Positions 1 through 8,297 of a stretch of 64,000 nucleotides of DNA are shown here, piece after piece. The stretch lies in NCBI GenBank assembly GCA_015067025.1, contig SVNC01000002.1, forward strand, positions 62,001 to 126,000. The letters run 5' to 3'. Every line of letters starts with the position of its first letter. Position 1 is the first letter of the stretch. Origin of the DNA: Oscillospiraceae bacterium (GTDB taxonomy: Bacteria; Bacillota; Clostridia; Oscillospirales; Ruminococcaceae). Under the pieces are notes generated by a model. That model saw nothing but the letters and a program-made list of their open reading frames with translations, searched no databases and was not told where the DNA came from. A program made the translations under genes and the position numbers.

Positions 1-746
1 TATTCAGTGCAGGAAAGTGGGAGCAGGTTATAGTAGGAGATATACCGAAATTCAGACTTGTATTAAAATTAAGACAGCCGGGAGTTTATGCAGGTAATAG
101 TGCAACGTATGATGAAGAAGGAAATCTTAACTTCAAATTCCAGATTCTGACCAATGACATAACCAATATGACGGTAGTTATAGATCCCGGTCATGGTAAG
201 ACTGAGTATGAATGGAACGATCCCGGTGCTATAGGTCATATTGAAGAAGCGGGTGCTAATCTTGCTGTTGCAAAGCTTGTTGAAGCAAAGCTTAAAGCAA
301 GAGGAGTGAACGTAGTAAGACTCCAGACTGAGAATTACTTCTTTGATACTATAAGACGACCTTACTACGCAAGAGATTATGGATGCGATCTGTATCTTGC
401 CATCCATTCAAATAAGGCTGGTTCTGAAAGTGCAAGAGGTACCGAGTGTTATTATTATACATCTTATTCTCAGCCGCTTGCTGAAGCGATTACTAACAGT
501 GTTTCATCCTATTTTACAAATAACGTATATTACGATGGCAAAGACTGCAACAGAGGAGATATGTACAGCTATATGTGGACAACAAAGCAGCAGGATTTCC
601 CGTCAGTTCTTCTTGAAATGGGATTTGTAAGTAATTACGAAGATGCAATGGCACTTGCAGATCCCAATCATCAGGAAGGAATTGCTCAGGCTATTGTAGA
701 TGGTATAGTTACTTATCTGCAGAGAAGTGCGATATCCTCTTACTAA
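1..746 (+). CDS. N-acetylmuramoyl-L-alanine amidase (Amidase_3), 5' partial
   Basis: This is the C-terminal part of a zinc-dependent amidase that cuts the bond between N-acetylmuramic acid and the stem peptide in peptidoglycan. The frame is open from base 3, so the start lies outside the window. An ATG at 168 falls just before the catalytic domain and is not the natural start. Amidase_3 landmarks follow in order: DPGHG with the first zinc histidine (codon 192-194), EEAGANL with the zinc glutamate, AIHSN with the second histidine, and LLEMGFVSN with the catalytic glutamate. The roughly 55 residues before the domain look like a piece of an extracellular non-catalytic domain. It could serve cell separation, sporulation or germination; the sequence does not decide. 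Confidence 0.9.
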   Translation, partial: FSAGKWEQVIVGDIPKFRLVLKLRQPGVYAGNSATYDEEGNLNFKFQILTNDITNMTVVIDPGHGKTEYEWNDPGAIGHIEEAGANLAVAKLVEAKLKARGVNVVRLQTENYFFDTIRRPYYARDYGCDLYLAIHSNKAGSESARGTECYYYTSYSQPLAEAITNSVSSYFTNNVYYDGKDCNRGDMYSYMWTTKQQDFPSVLLEMGFVSNYEDAMALADPNHQEGIAQAIVDGIVTYLQRSAISSY

Positions 747-784
747 GTTGTTAAGTAAAATCCGAAAATTTATAACAAAACATC

Positions 785-813
785 TTGCTTTTTTTGAATT
801 GTTTTGTTATAAT
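785..813 (+). promoter_or_regulatory. Sigma-A-type promoter upstream of ymdB
   Basis: A TTGCTT -35 (785-790) and a perfect TATAAT -10 (808-813) are separated by 17 bp. The -10 lies in the right arm of a 13-bp inverted repeat (770-782 with 800-812). Transcription would begin near 820 and meet the hairpin at 923-948. Confidence 0.6.
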
Positions 814-819
814 TAAAAA

Positions 820-958
820 GTGAATAAATTCATAATAACCAACAAAATACTTTTCATTGCAACAACAGATGACTGAATTTATATGCTTGTGATTAGGCCA
901 TAAGGCTTTAAAACCGCACTATAGGCGACTGTTTTGCTGCAGTCGCCTTATTTTTAAG
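820..958 (+). ncRNA. Candidate small RNA or terminated leader before ymdB
   Basis: The stretch runs from a good promoter (785-813) to a Rho-independent terminator (923-958) and holds no reading frame with a ribosome site. It contains a short hairpin with a 5-bp stem around AGGCCATAAGGCTT (about 894-909). About 135 nt would be transcribed. It could be an independent small RNA or an attenuated leader for ymdB, whose TTG start is at 975. I do not recognise it as 6S, SRP, tmRNA or a known riboswitch class. The boundaries are inferred. Confidence 0.4.
923..958 (+). terminator. Rho-independent terminator before ymdB
   Basis: The stem AGGCGACTG / CAGTCGCCT (923-931 with 940-948) has an 8-nt loop and is followed by TATTTTTA. 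It ends 17 nt before the ymdB start, so it separates an upstream transcript from ymdB or attenuates it. Confidence 0.8.
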
Positions 959-974
959 ATTAGGGTGTGCTATA

Positions 975-1739
975 TTGAACATATTGTTTATCGGGGATGT
1001 AGTGGGTCAAAAATCCTGTTCTAACCTCAGAGATAAGCTTCCGAAACTGAAAAAAGAATATAATGCAAAGATAGTAATAGTCAACGGGGAAAATTCAGCG
1101 GACGGAAATGGAATAACACCTGTTACTGCAAGATATCTCCTTGATAGCGGAATAGATGTTATAACCACGGGTAATCATTGTTTCAGAAGAAAAGAAATGG
1201 ATGCTTTTTATGAAGAAAGCGATATTGTTCTTCGTCCTGCAAATTATCCTGATACTGTTGTCGGAAAAGGATACACGGTGCTTGATTTCGGGTCGTACTC
1301 GGTTGCAGTTATAAATCTGCTTGGTACAGTCTATATGCAGAATCTTGAGAATCCTTTTTTCTGTATCGACAGAATTTTAGATGAGATAAAAGCTAAAACG
1401 ATAATTGTGGATTTTCATGCTGAGGCCACTTCTGAGAAAAGAGCGATGGGGCATTATCTCGCAGGCAGAGTATCTGCTGTGTTAGGTACTCATACTCATG
1501 TACAGACGGCGGATGAGGAGATACTTGGTAATCATACGGGTTACATAACTGACGTCGGAATGACGGGTGTTATAGATTCTGTCCTTGGCATAAAGAAGGA
1601 GATTATCATAAACAATATGATAACAGGCTATCCGCAACGCTACGATTACGCACAAGGAGAGCAGTTCGTTTGCGGTGTCGTACTTGAAATTGATGAAAAA
1701 AGCGGCATTTGCAGTTCGATAAAAAGAATTAAATGCTGA
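975..1739 (+). CDS. ymdB: YmdB family metallophosphoesterase (TIGR00282), TTG start
   Basis: This 254-residue protein belongs to the YmdB family, dinuclear-metal phosphodiesterases. The Bacillus subtilis member hydrolyses 2',3'-cyclic nucleotides and affects biofilm and motility decisions. Metal-binding motifs are in place: GDVVG with Asp8, NGEN with Glu39 and Asn40, GNH with Asn67 and His68, FHAEATSEK with His148, and GTHTH with His173 and His175. The length matches the family (about 260). The start is TTG at 975, fixed by the N-terminus MNILFIGD; its ribosome site is weak. In related bacteria ymdB follows rny and precedes spoVS; here spoVS follows 49 nt downstream, but rny is absent and a terminator precedes the gene. 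Confidence 0.93.
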   Translation: MNILFIGDVVGQKSCSNLRDKLPKLKKEYNAKIVIVNGENSADGNGITPVTARYLLDSGIDVITTGNHCFRRKEMDAFYEESDIVLRPANYPDTVVGKGYTVLDFGSYSVAVINLLGTVYMQNLENPFFCIDRILDEIKAKTIIVDFHAEATSEKRAMGHYLAGRVSAVLGTHTHVQTADEEILGNHTGYITDVGMTGVIDSVLGIKKEIIINNMITGYPQRYDYAQGEQFVCGVVLEIDEKSGICSSIKRIKC

Positions 1740-1788
1740 TAAAATTTTTACATTATTTATTTTTTAAATTATATGGAGGGTAAGAAAA

Positions 1789-2049
1789 ATGGAAGTTGTT
1801 AAGGTTTCGGCTAAATCTGTTCCTAAGTCAGTTGCAGGAGCTATCGCCGCAGTAATCCGTGAAAACGGAGAGGTTGAGGTACAGGCAGTTGGGGCGGGAG
1901 CGTCTAACCAGGCTGTAAAGGCTATTGCTATTTCGAGAAGCTATATGGCCTTATCAGGTGATGATATTGTTTGTATACCTGCATTTACAACAGTTAATAT
2001 CGATGGCGAAGATCGTACAGCAATGAAATTCATTGTTGAACGTCGCTAA
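1789..2049 (+). CDS. spoVS: Stage V sporulation protein S
   Basis: SpoVS is a small Alba-like protein, probably nucleic-acid binding, that affects septation and later spore development in Bacillus. The 86-residue sequence is typical: EVVKVSAKSVPKSVAGAIAA at the start, an AVGAGASNQAVKAIAISR core and an ERR terminus. A clear GGAGG (from 1774) precedes the ATG. It follows ymdB with a short gap and ends at a strong terminator (2067-2095), so ymdB-spoVS is probably one unit. The protein is among the most conserved in spore formers. Confidence 0.96.
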   Translation: MEVVKVSAKSVPKSVAGAIAAVIRENGEVEVQAVGAGASNQAVKAIAISRSYMALSGDDIVCIPAFTTVNIDGEDRTAMKFIVERR

Positions 2050-2066
2050 AATCAAGTCACTCTGAG

Positions 2067-2096
2067 TATCCTCCTGAAATCAGGAGGATATTTTTG
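2067..2096 (+). terminator. Terminator after spoVS
   Basis: A perfect 10-bp stem TATCCTCCTG / CAGGAGGATA (2067-2076 with 2081-2090) has an AAAT loop and is followed by TTTTTG. Confidence 0.9.
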
Positions 2097-2148
2097 TTAT
2101 GTGCATATATCGTCACAGGTCGGCAGATATTATATTGAGGTGATGATT

Positions 2149-2682
2149 GTGATAGATATAGTTGTCATTGATGATGATAATAAACTTTATTCTTACATTG
2201 CAACAGGTCTTCAGAAAAGTTTTTATGTAAGACGATTTACAAGTCGAGGACTTTGGGCTTCAGGAGAAGGGAAACCTATAAATATAATATTGGTTGAAGA
2301 TGTTGATAAGATGACTTTTGAAAATGGCATAGTCGTCCTTGGTGGAATATCTGATTACAAACGAATCAGACATCAGAATTTTTCCTATGTTATTGCTAAT
2401 TCGGAATCTGATATACAAATGGATAGCTTATTATGTTGTTCATTACCCGTTATCACATGCGGGTGCTCTGCTATGGACACCTTTTCATACACAAGCCTGA
2501 CTGATGACTTCCTTACGGTTTCTCTTAATCGTAAATTGACTTCTTTGTCAGGGAAAGAGGTGCAGCCTTTTGAAATACCCAGACCAATTTTTGAAGGCGA
2601 GAGTGTGTATGGAGTTATGACACTTGTTGCGGTGAGTTTGCTGTTAGATGATAATTCAGAGTTCGGAAAAATGTATTCATAA
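2149..2682 (+). CDS. Unrecognised 177-aa protein
   Basis: I do not recognise this protein. The frame is open from a GTG at 2101, but GAGG at 2137-2140 sits 8 nt before a GTG at 2149, which gives the most likely start (MIDIVVIDDD). An ATG at 2143 is too close to that site. The protein opens with alternating hydrophobic strands and an acidic turn (VVIDDDNK), as in a Rossmann-like or receiver-like fold. It has a Cys-rich middle (LLCCS, ITCGCSAMD) and no membrane segment or signal peptide. It lies between the spoVS terminator and the asp23 promoter, so it is probably its own short unit. The even composition suggests a real gene. Confidence 0.65.
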   Translation: MIDIVVIDDDNKLYSYIATGLQKSFYVRRFTSRGLWASGEGKPINIILVEDVDKMTFENGIVVLGGISDYKRIRHQNFSYVIANSESDIQMDSLLCCSLPVITCGCSAMDTFSYTSLTDDFLTVSLNRKLTSLSGKEVQPFEIPRPIFEGESVYGVMTLVAVSLLLDDNSEFGKMYS

Positions 2683-2698
2683 AAAATTCTTTAAACAC

Positions 2699-2727
2699 TT
2701 GTATTTTATTCTTTTTTGGTGTATAAT
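2699..2727 (+). promoter_or_regulatory. Promoter for the asp23-nusB cluster
   Basis: TTGTAT (2699-2704), a 17-bp spacer and TATAAT (2722-2727) lie about 110 nt before the asp23-like ATG. The spacing and the perfect -10 make this a credible sigma-A promoter for the long cluster that follows. Confidence 0.65.
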
Positions 2728-2837
2728 TATTATGATGGTTGTATAGTAACAAAAAATGGAAAATCGGTTTATTTTTTGCAATTGCTATACGGTATAAACA
2801 AACTTTCGAAGAGTTAATCAGAAAGGATGAAATTATA

Positions 2838-3200
2838 ATGACAGATAAGATTACCCGTTCAACAGCAAGCCTTAAGATTTCTAACGAAGTATTGGTAAAA
2901 ATAGCAGAAGTTGCTGCTACGGAAATAAAGGGAGTGGCGTCTGAGGGAGAACGCCTTGTTGTAAATGACAAGGGGGTTCAGATTGCAGGAAAGTTTATGT
3001 CTCCGGTTAAAGCTGTACTTAAAAATGAAGCGGTAGAGATAACTGTGAGCATTATCGTTCTTCAGGGTTACAAGGCGAGTGCGGTAGCACAGGCAGTACA
3101 GAAGAGTGTAAAGTCTGCTATTCAGAATATGGCTAACGTTACAGTATCTAAGGTAAATGTAAAGATTGCTGATATTATGCTCAGCAATCCGACTGAATAA
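2838..3200 (+). CDS. Asp23/Gls24 family envelope stress protein (YqhY-like)
   Basis: This 120-residue Asp23/Gls24 protein belongs to a family often membrane-associated and linked to envelope stress or, for B. subtilis YqhY, to acetyl-CoA carboxylase control. The frame is open further upstream, but AAAGGA at 2822 places the start at the ATG at 2838. Family features are the opening segment SNEVLVKIAEVAATEIKGV, the KAVLKNEAVEITVSIIVLQGY core, and a C-terminal VNVKIADI. It sits directly before nusB, as yqhY does in B. subtilis, and heads the cluster. Confidence 0.9.
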   Translation: MTDKITRSTASLKISNEVLVKIAEVAATEIKGVASEGERLVVNDKGVQIAGKFMSPVKAVLKNEAVEITVSIIVLQGYKASAVAQAVQKSVKSAIQNMANVTVSKVNVKIADIMLSNPTE

Positions 3201-3222
3201 TATTTAAGGAACATAATTATTG

Positions 3223-3642
3223 ATGAACGACAGAAAACTAACAAGACACGAGATGAGAGAAGCTGCTTTGCTTATTCTTTTTCAGATGCAGCTTAATTCA
3301 GGCACGCTTCAGGAGATAATAGAAGACTGCGAAGAAACCTTTGAACTTTTGCATACAAAGGATTCCGTAAAGCTTGTAAACGGAGTAATAGAACATAATG
3401 ACGAGCTTACACAGATAATCTCAGGTTATTCTCCTTCAAGGTCGGTAGACAGAATTTCAGTAATAAATATGGTTATTATGAAAATAGCGATTTATGAGAT
3501 GAAGTACTGTGACAATGTTCCCGACAAGGTAGCAATAAACGAGGCTGTTGAATTTTCAAAAGAATATGCTGAAAAAAACGATGTGAGTTTTATAAACGGT
3601 GTGCTTAACTCCTATTTAAAGGATAAAAATAAGGATGCCTGA
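3223..3642 (+). CDS. nusB: Transcription antitermination factor NusB
   Basis: NusB is an all-helical RNA-binding protein that acts with NusE (S10) on boxA to prevent early termination in rRNA operons. The 139-residue protein begins with the typical LTRHEMREAALLILFQMQ helix and ends with the family signature VAINEAVEFSKEYAEKNDVSFINGVL. AAGGA (3206-3210) serves either ATG 3223 or the adjacent TTG 3220; ATG is chosen. The stop overlaps the start of xseA by 8 nt, suggesting translational coupling. Confidence 0.96.
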   Translation: MNDRKLTRHEMREAALLILFQMQLNSGTLQEIIEDCEETFELLHTKDSVKLVNGVIEHNDELTQIISGYSPSRSVDRISVINMVIMKIAIYEMKYCDNVPDKVAINEAVEFSKEYAEKNDVSFINGVLNSYLKDKNKDA

Positions 3643-4846
3643 TATTTTTACTGTTACAGTTTCGCAGATCAATAGAAGGCTTGCTACTCTTGTCAAGGGG
3701 GATAAAGCACTAAATGATGTCTATGTAAACGGAGAAATATCAAATTTTACATTACATCAGGTATCGGGGCATATATATTTTACATTGAAGGATGAAACAT
3801 CATCGATAAAATGTGTGATGTTCGCCGGTTACGCTGCAAAACTGAAGTTTATGCCACAGAGCGGAATGAGAGTACTTGTTCATGCGTCTGTAGGTGTCTT
3901 TGAACGAGATGGAGCAAATCAGCTTTATATAACTGAGATAATGCCGCAGGGAATCGGAGAAATGTATCTTGCTTTTGAGCAGGCAAAACAAACTCTTGAA
4001 AAGGAAGGGTATTTTTCTCAGAAAAGGGATATTCCTGTAGTTCCTCAGAAGATATGTATAATAACAGCTATAAAGGGTGCGGCATTACAGGATATGCTAA
4101 ATATTCTTTCAAGACGACTGCCCATTGTGAAGGTTATAGTTATCCCTGTTACAGTACAGGGAGTAACTGCTCCGCAGTCTTTGATAAAGGGAATAGAAGC
4201 TGCTCAGAATACCGATGCAGATGTTATTATAATCGGAAGAGGCGGAGGTTCGGCTGAAGATTTATCTGCTTTTAACGATATTGAATATGCCAAAGCTTTG
4301 TTTAAAAGTCGTATACCGACTATCTCCGCTGTAGGACACGAAACAGATACTACTATTTCCGATTTTGTCGCGGATAAGCGGGCACCTACACCATCAGCTG
4401 CGGCAGAACTTGCAACATCGGTAACAATAGGTGAACTTTTAGCAAAAGTAACATCTGATTTTGATTTTATCAAAAACACTATTTTATATCGATTTGATGA
4501 TTATAGCGATAAGCTTGATAATATTGAAAAACATATAACGTCTCTGACTCCTGTAAAAAAGCTTGATGCTTATAACAGAGAGCTGGAACTTATTGAAAAA
4601 AATATATACGCATCTGTGCATGGATGCATAAGAAAATATGAGACGCTTCTTGATAATAAAACTGAATATATTTCAGCACTAAATCCGATGACCGTGCTCA
4701 AAAGAGGATACGCGTTTACTGAAAAGCAGGGAAGTATAATTCATTCGGTAAATGATATTGTCGATGGAGATATAGTTAAAATTACAGTATCTGATGGTAG
4801 TTTTGATGCTGTTGTACAAACGATTACAAAAAAAGAGGAAGTTTAG
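3635..4846 (+). CDS. xseA: Exodeoxyribonuclease VII large subunit
   Basis: The large subunit of exonuclease VII degrades single-stranded DNA to oligonucleotides from both ends in a Mg-independent way. At 403 residues it is a little shorter than the usual 440-450. The N-terminal OB fold (NGEISNFTLHQVSGHIYFTLKD) is followed by the catalytic domain, with ARGGGS-like IGRGGGSAEDL, an AFN motif and SAVGHETDTTISDFVADKRAPTPSAAAE. A helical coiled region and a C-terminal ALNPMTVLKRGYA segment follow. The ATG overlaps nusB by 8 nt, and xseB follows after 1 nt. folD, which lies between nusB and xseA in Bacillus, is missing here. Confidence 0.97.
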   Translation: MPDIFTVTVSQINRRLATLVKGDKALNDVYVNGEISNFTLHQVSGHIYFTLKDETSSIKCVMFAGYAAKLKFMPQSGMRVLVHASVGVFERDGANQLYITEIMPQGIGEMYLAFEQAKQTLEKEGYFSQKRDIPVVPQKICIITAIKGAALQDMLNILSRRLPIVKVIVIPVTVQGVTAPQSLIKGIEAAQNTDADVIIIGRGGGSAEDLSAFNDIEYAKALFKSRIPTISAVGHETDTTISDFVADKRAPTPSAAAELATSVTIGELLAKVTSDFDFIKNTILYRFDDYSDKLDNIEKHITSLTPVKKLDAYNRELELIEKNIYASVHGCIRKYETLLDNKTEYISALNPMTVLKRGYAFTEKQGSIIHSVNDIVDGDIVKITVSDGSFDAVVQTITKKEEV

Positions 4847-4847
4847 A

Positions 4848-5024
4848 ATGAGTTTTGAAACCGCTATGAAGAGACTTGATGAAATATCCGCGGAAATGGA
4901 AAAGCCGGATATTACTCTTGACAATTCTATGAAATATTATAAAGAAGCCGTTGAATTAGTAGCATATTGCAGAAAGTATATTGCCGATGCAAAGCTCACA
5001 GTTCAGAATTACGATGAAATCTGA
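4848..5024 (+). CDS. xseB: Exodeoxyribonuclease VII small subunit
   Basis: The small subunit wraps the helical part of XseA and is needed for a stable exonuclease VII. The start is the ATG at 4848 with AAAAGAGGA before it. The protein has 58 residues: MSFETAMKRLDEISAEMEKPDITLDNSMKYYKEAVEL is the standard family core of two helices. It is shorter than most XseB (70-80 residues) because the variable acidic tail is nearly absent. It follows xseA by a single base. Confidence 0.94.
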   Translation: MSFETAMKRLDEISAEMEKPDITLDNSMKYYKEAVELVAYCRKYIADAKLTVQNYDEI

Positions 5025-5054
5025 GGATTGTCGGAAGGAAAGGACAGTAAACAG

Positions 5055-5963
5055 ATGAAACTTAATAAAAACGGCTATCCTTCTTCAGATACGCAGTTTC
5101 AGGATGTAATGAAGTTTTATACATCTTATTTCGAAGAGAAATTACAAGAATATATAACAAAGCTTAATGAGAAAAGTGCTGATTATATATCCCTCTCTCA
5201 AGCATCTGCATATAGTCTTGCTGCAGGGGGAAAAAGGATAAGACCGCTTCTTGTTTATGAATTCTGCAGAGTGTGTGGTGGAGATATTACAGACGCCGTT
5301 CCTGCGGCGCTCGCAATAGAAATGATTCACACGTTTTCTCTTATTCATGATGATTTACCTTGTATGGATGACGACGATATGCGAAGAGGAAAACCCAGTT
5401 GTCATAAGGCTTATGGCGAAGCTACTGCATTGCTTGCAGGTGACGCCCTCACCATAGAAGCTTTTGACGTGTTAGCATCGTCGCATCTCGCTCCTGTAAA
5501 GGTAAAGGAAATGGTGAAGATACTAAGCGAATGTTCTTATAAAATGACAGGTGGTCAGGTAGTGGACATAAACGGTGATATAAAGGATACAACTCTTTTG
5601 TTGAAAATGTATTCTTATAAAACCTCTCAGCTTATTATTGCGTCATCTCTTATGGGATGTATAGCGGCGAACGCTGATGAAAATAAAAAAGCAGCCGCAT
5701 ACGACTATGCCTATAATTTAGGTATTGCATTTCAGATAATAGACGATATTCTTGATGTTACGTCCGATAAGGAAACTCTTGGAAAGCCTGTAGGAAGTGA
5801 TGAAAAGCAGAACAAGAATACAATGGTAACTCTTATTGGTTTAGACGAGGCAAAAAAGCTTGCTAAGGAATACACAGAGAAAGCTATGAAGTCACTTGAA
5901 TGTTTTGAAAACAATGAATTCCTTACAATGCTTACAAATATATTATTGGGAAGAAAAAAGTAG
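5055..5963 (+). CDS. ispA: Polyprenyl synthetase (farnesyl/geranyl diphosphate synthase)
   Basis: This trans-prenyltransferase condenses isopentenyl diphosphate with allylic diphosphates to make C10-C15 precursors of undecaprenyl phosphate and quinones. The first aspartate-rich motif HDDLPCMDDDDMRRGK spans about residues 98-113, the substrate-binding GGKRIRP is at 58-64, and the second motif QIIDDILDVTSD lies near residue 228. A TTG at 5028 is in frame, but AAGGAAAGGA (5034-5043) fits the ATG at 5055, giving 302 residues. Dxs, the first MEP-pathway enzyme, is encoded two genes downstream, as is usual in this cluster. Confidence 0.95.
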   Translation: MKLNKNGYPSSDTQFQDVMKFYTSYFEEKLQEYITKLNEKSADYISLSQASAYSLAAGGKRIRPLLVYEFCRVCGGDITDAVPAALAIEMIHTFSLIHDDLPCMDDDDMRRGKPSCHKAYGEATALLAGDALTIEAFDVLASSHLAPVKVKEMVKILSECSYKMTGGQVVDINGDIKDTTLLLKMYSYKTSQLIIASSLMGCIAANADENKKAAAYDYAYNLGIAFQIIDDILDVTSDKETLGKPVGSDEKQNKNTMVTLIGLDEAKKLAKEYTEKAMKSLECFENNEFLTMLTNILLGRKK

Positions 5964-5970
5964 GTAAAAT

Positions 5971-6471
5971 ATGAGAACAGATCAGATAAATGTGGTTCTG
6001 GTAATAGCTATAGCAAGCTGGTTTCTTGCACAGGTTATCAAAACCTTATTATACTTTATTACATCAAAGAAATTCTGTGCAGAAAGACTCACAGGTGCAG
6101 GCGGTATGCCGTCGGCACATTCAGCGTGTGTTTGCTCTACGGCTATGGCAACCTGCAGGGTGTGCGGTATATGCTCGGTAGAATTTGCACTTGCTATGAT
6201 TTTAGCGATAGTAGTAATGTACGATGCTACCGGTGTTAGGCGTGCGGCAGGTCTTCATGCAAAAGAAATCAATAAGCTTCGTAGAGTAGTTAATGAGCTT
6301 GATGAAGAATATATGGATAAATTTGACGATAGTGTTGATGAATTTGCAGATAATAATGCAGAAGAAAACAAGGATCTTAAAGAATTCCTTGGTCACACAC
6401 CTTTAGAAGTTCTTTGCGGTGCTTTACTCGGCATACTTGTTGCAATGGCAGTACCGATAGTTGTAGTTTAA
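5971..6471 (+). CDS. DUF212 / divergent PAP2-family membrane protein (YuiD-like)
   Basis: This 166-residue integral membrane protein belongs to the divergent PAP2 family (DUF212). It carries the family's TGAGGMPSAHSACVCS segment (about residues 43-58), which resembles the SGH-type motif of phosphatidic-acid phosphatases. DATGVRRAAGLHAKEIN lies in the middle, and HTPLEVLCGALLGI precedes the last helix. The acidic cytoplasmic loop EELMDKFDD-like region is hydrophilic. A phosphatase acting on a lipid diphosphate would fit between ispA and dxs, but no activity is established. It is not usually in the Bacillus version of this cluster. Confidence 0.9.
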   Translation: MRTDQINVVLVIAIASWFLAQVIKTLLYFITSKKFCAERLTGAGGMPSAHSACVCSTAMATCRVCGICSVEFALAMILAIVVMYDATGVRRAAGLHAKEINKLRRVVNELDEEYMDKFDDSVDEFADNNAEENKDLKEFLGHTPLEVLCGALLGILVAMAVPIVVV

Positions 6472-6499
6472 TGCTGTAATATTTCAGGAGATTTTTATA

Positions 6500-8296
6500 T
6501 TGTTATTAAAAAATAATATTTCTGCAGACTACATAAAAAAGCTCAACGTGGAACAAAGACGTGTCCTTTGCTCACAAATCAGACATCTTTTAGTTAAAAC
6601 CGTAACCAATACAGGAGGCCATCTTGCATCCAATTTGGGTACGGTTGAGCTTATTGTAGCCATGCATTCGGTTTTTACTACGCCAAAAGATAAATTTGTC
6701 TTCGATGTTGGACATCAGGCGTACACACATAAAATAATTACAGGAAGAGCTAAAAAGCTTAACACACTTCGTAGCGAGAATGGTTTATCAGGTTTTCCAA
6801 AAAATGAAGAATCGGAGCACGACAGCTTTATAGGAGGACATAGCAGTATATCAATCTCAGCTGCACTTGGTATAGCTAAGGCGATGCAACTTGATAATGA
6901 TGATCATAGTGTTGTAGCTGTTATAGGCGATGGTGCTCTTACAGGCGGAGAGGCTTATGAGGGGTTAAATAATGCCGGAAAAACTGATTGTAATTTAGTT
7001 GTAATTCTTAATGAAAATGAGATGTCGATTTCTAAAAATACAGGAGCACTCGCTTTATATCTTGCACAAATGAAATCGACACAGAAATATTATAAGACTA
7101 AAAACTCAGTAAAGAATATTCTTGAAAGCACTCCGATAATCGGAAAAACACTTGGTAGTGCTGCAAGAAATACCAAGAGAATGTTGAAGTTTGCTTTATA
7201 TCAGAGTAATTTGTTTGAAAATCTCGGCTTTAAGTATTTAGGGCCTATTGATGGTCATAATCTTGAAGAGCTTACAGAAGCTTTGTCAGTTGCGAAAATG
7301 ATGAAACGCCCTTGCCTTGTTCATGTTTATACAAAAAAAGGCAAAGGATATGCCCCTGCTGAGGAAAATTCGGGAGAGTATCACGGCTTATCGCCTCAAA
7401 ATGCATTGGTGACAAATTGCGAAACCTTTACAGATCATTTTGGAAAGGAGCTTTGCAATATAGCGCGAGATGATGACAGAATATGTGCAGTTACTGCCGC
7501 TATGAAATACGGAACAGGACTTCAGTATTTCTATAAAGAATTTCCTGAACGTTTTACTGATGTTGGTATAGCTGAGGAGCATGCCGTCACATATTGTGCG
7601 GGACTTGCAGCGGGGGGAAAACTCCCGGTCTTTGCTGTTTATTCATCCTTTTTACAAAGAAGTTATGACCAGCTTATCCACGATTGCTCTATAGAAAAGA
7701 AGCATATAGTTTTAGCAGTAGACAGGGCTGGATTTGTAGGTGAAGACGGAGAAACACATCACGGTATGTTTGATGTGCCGATGCTTTCTTCTATACCCGG
7801 TGCAGTAATTTATTCGCCGTCTGATAACAAAGAGCTTTCTTTTTGCTTAAACAAAGCACTTTATGAGGAAAATGGTATAGCTGTTTTGAGATATCCAAGA
7901 GGTTCTTCTTTATACGATAGCGAAGCAAATGAGTATTATAGTTACAGACATATATCGGGTGGTAATAAAAAGGTGATTTTTACCTATGGTAGAATTACTG
8001 CAAATGCAGTCAGATTGTCAGATAAAGCTGATATTCTTCAGGCGGTGAGGATTTATCCCATAGATGACAAAATTATAGATATCCTTTTAAATTATGATGA
8101 GGTTTTCTTTTTTGAGGAAGCATCTGTAAGTGGCTCAATATCAGAAAAAATATGTTCACTTCTTATGCAAAGAGGTCATAGAGGTAATGTTAAAATTACT
8201 GCTGTAAAGGGATTTATACCGCATAATACTGTGCAAAATCAGCTTAAAATTGCCAAACTTGATTATGAAAGTATGAAAGAAATAATCGGAGAGTAA
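6500..8296 (+). CDS. dxs: 1-deoxy-D-xylulose-5-phosphate synthase, TTG start
   Basis: Dxs uses thiamine diphosphate to join pyruvate and glyceraldehyde 3-phosphate, the entry step of the MEP isoprenoid pathway. The 598-residue protein has the expected order: HLASNLGTVELIVAMH, FDVGHQAYTHKIITGR, the ThDP/Mg motif GDGALTGGEAYEGLNNA, YLGPIDGHN, then the pyrimidine-binding domain with DVGIAEEHAVT and the C-terminal transketolase domain. It is slightly shorter than the family norm (620-640). The start is TTG at 6500 with CAGGAG 9 nt upstream. It is followed after 1 nt by tlyA. Confidence 0.97.
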   Translation: MLLKNNISADYIKKLNVEQRRVLCSQIRHLLVKTVTNTGGHLASNLGTVELIVAMHSVFTTPKDKFVFDVGHQAYTHKIITGRAKKLNTLRSENGLSGFPKNEESEHDSFIGGHSSISISAALGIAKAMQLDNDDHSVVAVIGDGALTGGEAYEGLNNAGKTDCNLVVILNENEMSISKNTGALALYLAQMKSTQKYYKTKNSVKNILESTPIIGKTLGSAARNTKRMLKFALYQSNLFENLGFKYLGPIDGHNLEELTEALSVAKMMKRPCLVHVYTKKGKGYAPAEENSGEYHGLSPQNALVTNCETFTDHFGKELCNIARDDDRICAVTAAMKYGTGLQYFYKEFPERFTDVGIAEEHAVTYCAGLAAGGKLPVFAVYSSFLQRSYDQLIHDCSIEKKHIVLAVDRAGFVGEDGETHHGMFDVPMLSSIPGAVIYSPSDNKELSFCLNKALYEENGIAVLRYPRGSSLYDSEANEYYSYRHISGGNKKVIFTYGRITANAVRLSDKADILQAVRIYPIDDKIIDILLNYDEVFFFEEASVSGSISEKICSLLMQRGHRGNVKITAVKGFIPHNTVQNQLKIAKLDYESMKEIIGE

Positions 8297-8297
8297 A

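Noticed and set aside
820-958. 6S RNA, SRP RNA or a known riboswitch before ymdB
   Set aside because: No long closing stem, no SRP tetraloop domain and no recognisable aptamer core could be found; kept only as an unnamed candidate RNA.
2739-2837. N-terminal extension of the Asp23-like protein
   Set aside because: The upstream in-frame ATG has no ribosome site, and the extension overlaps the early leader; AAAGGA at 2822 fixes the start at 2838.
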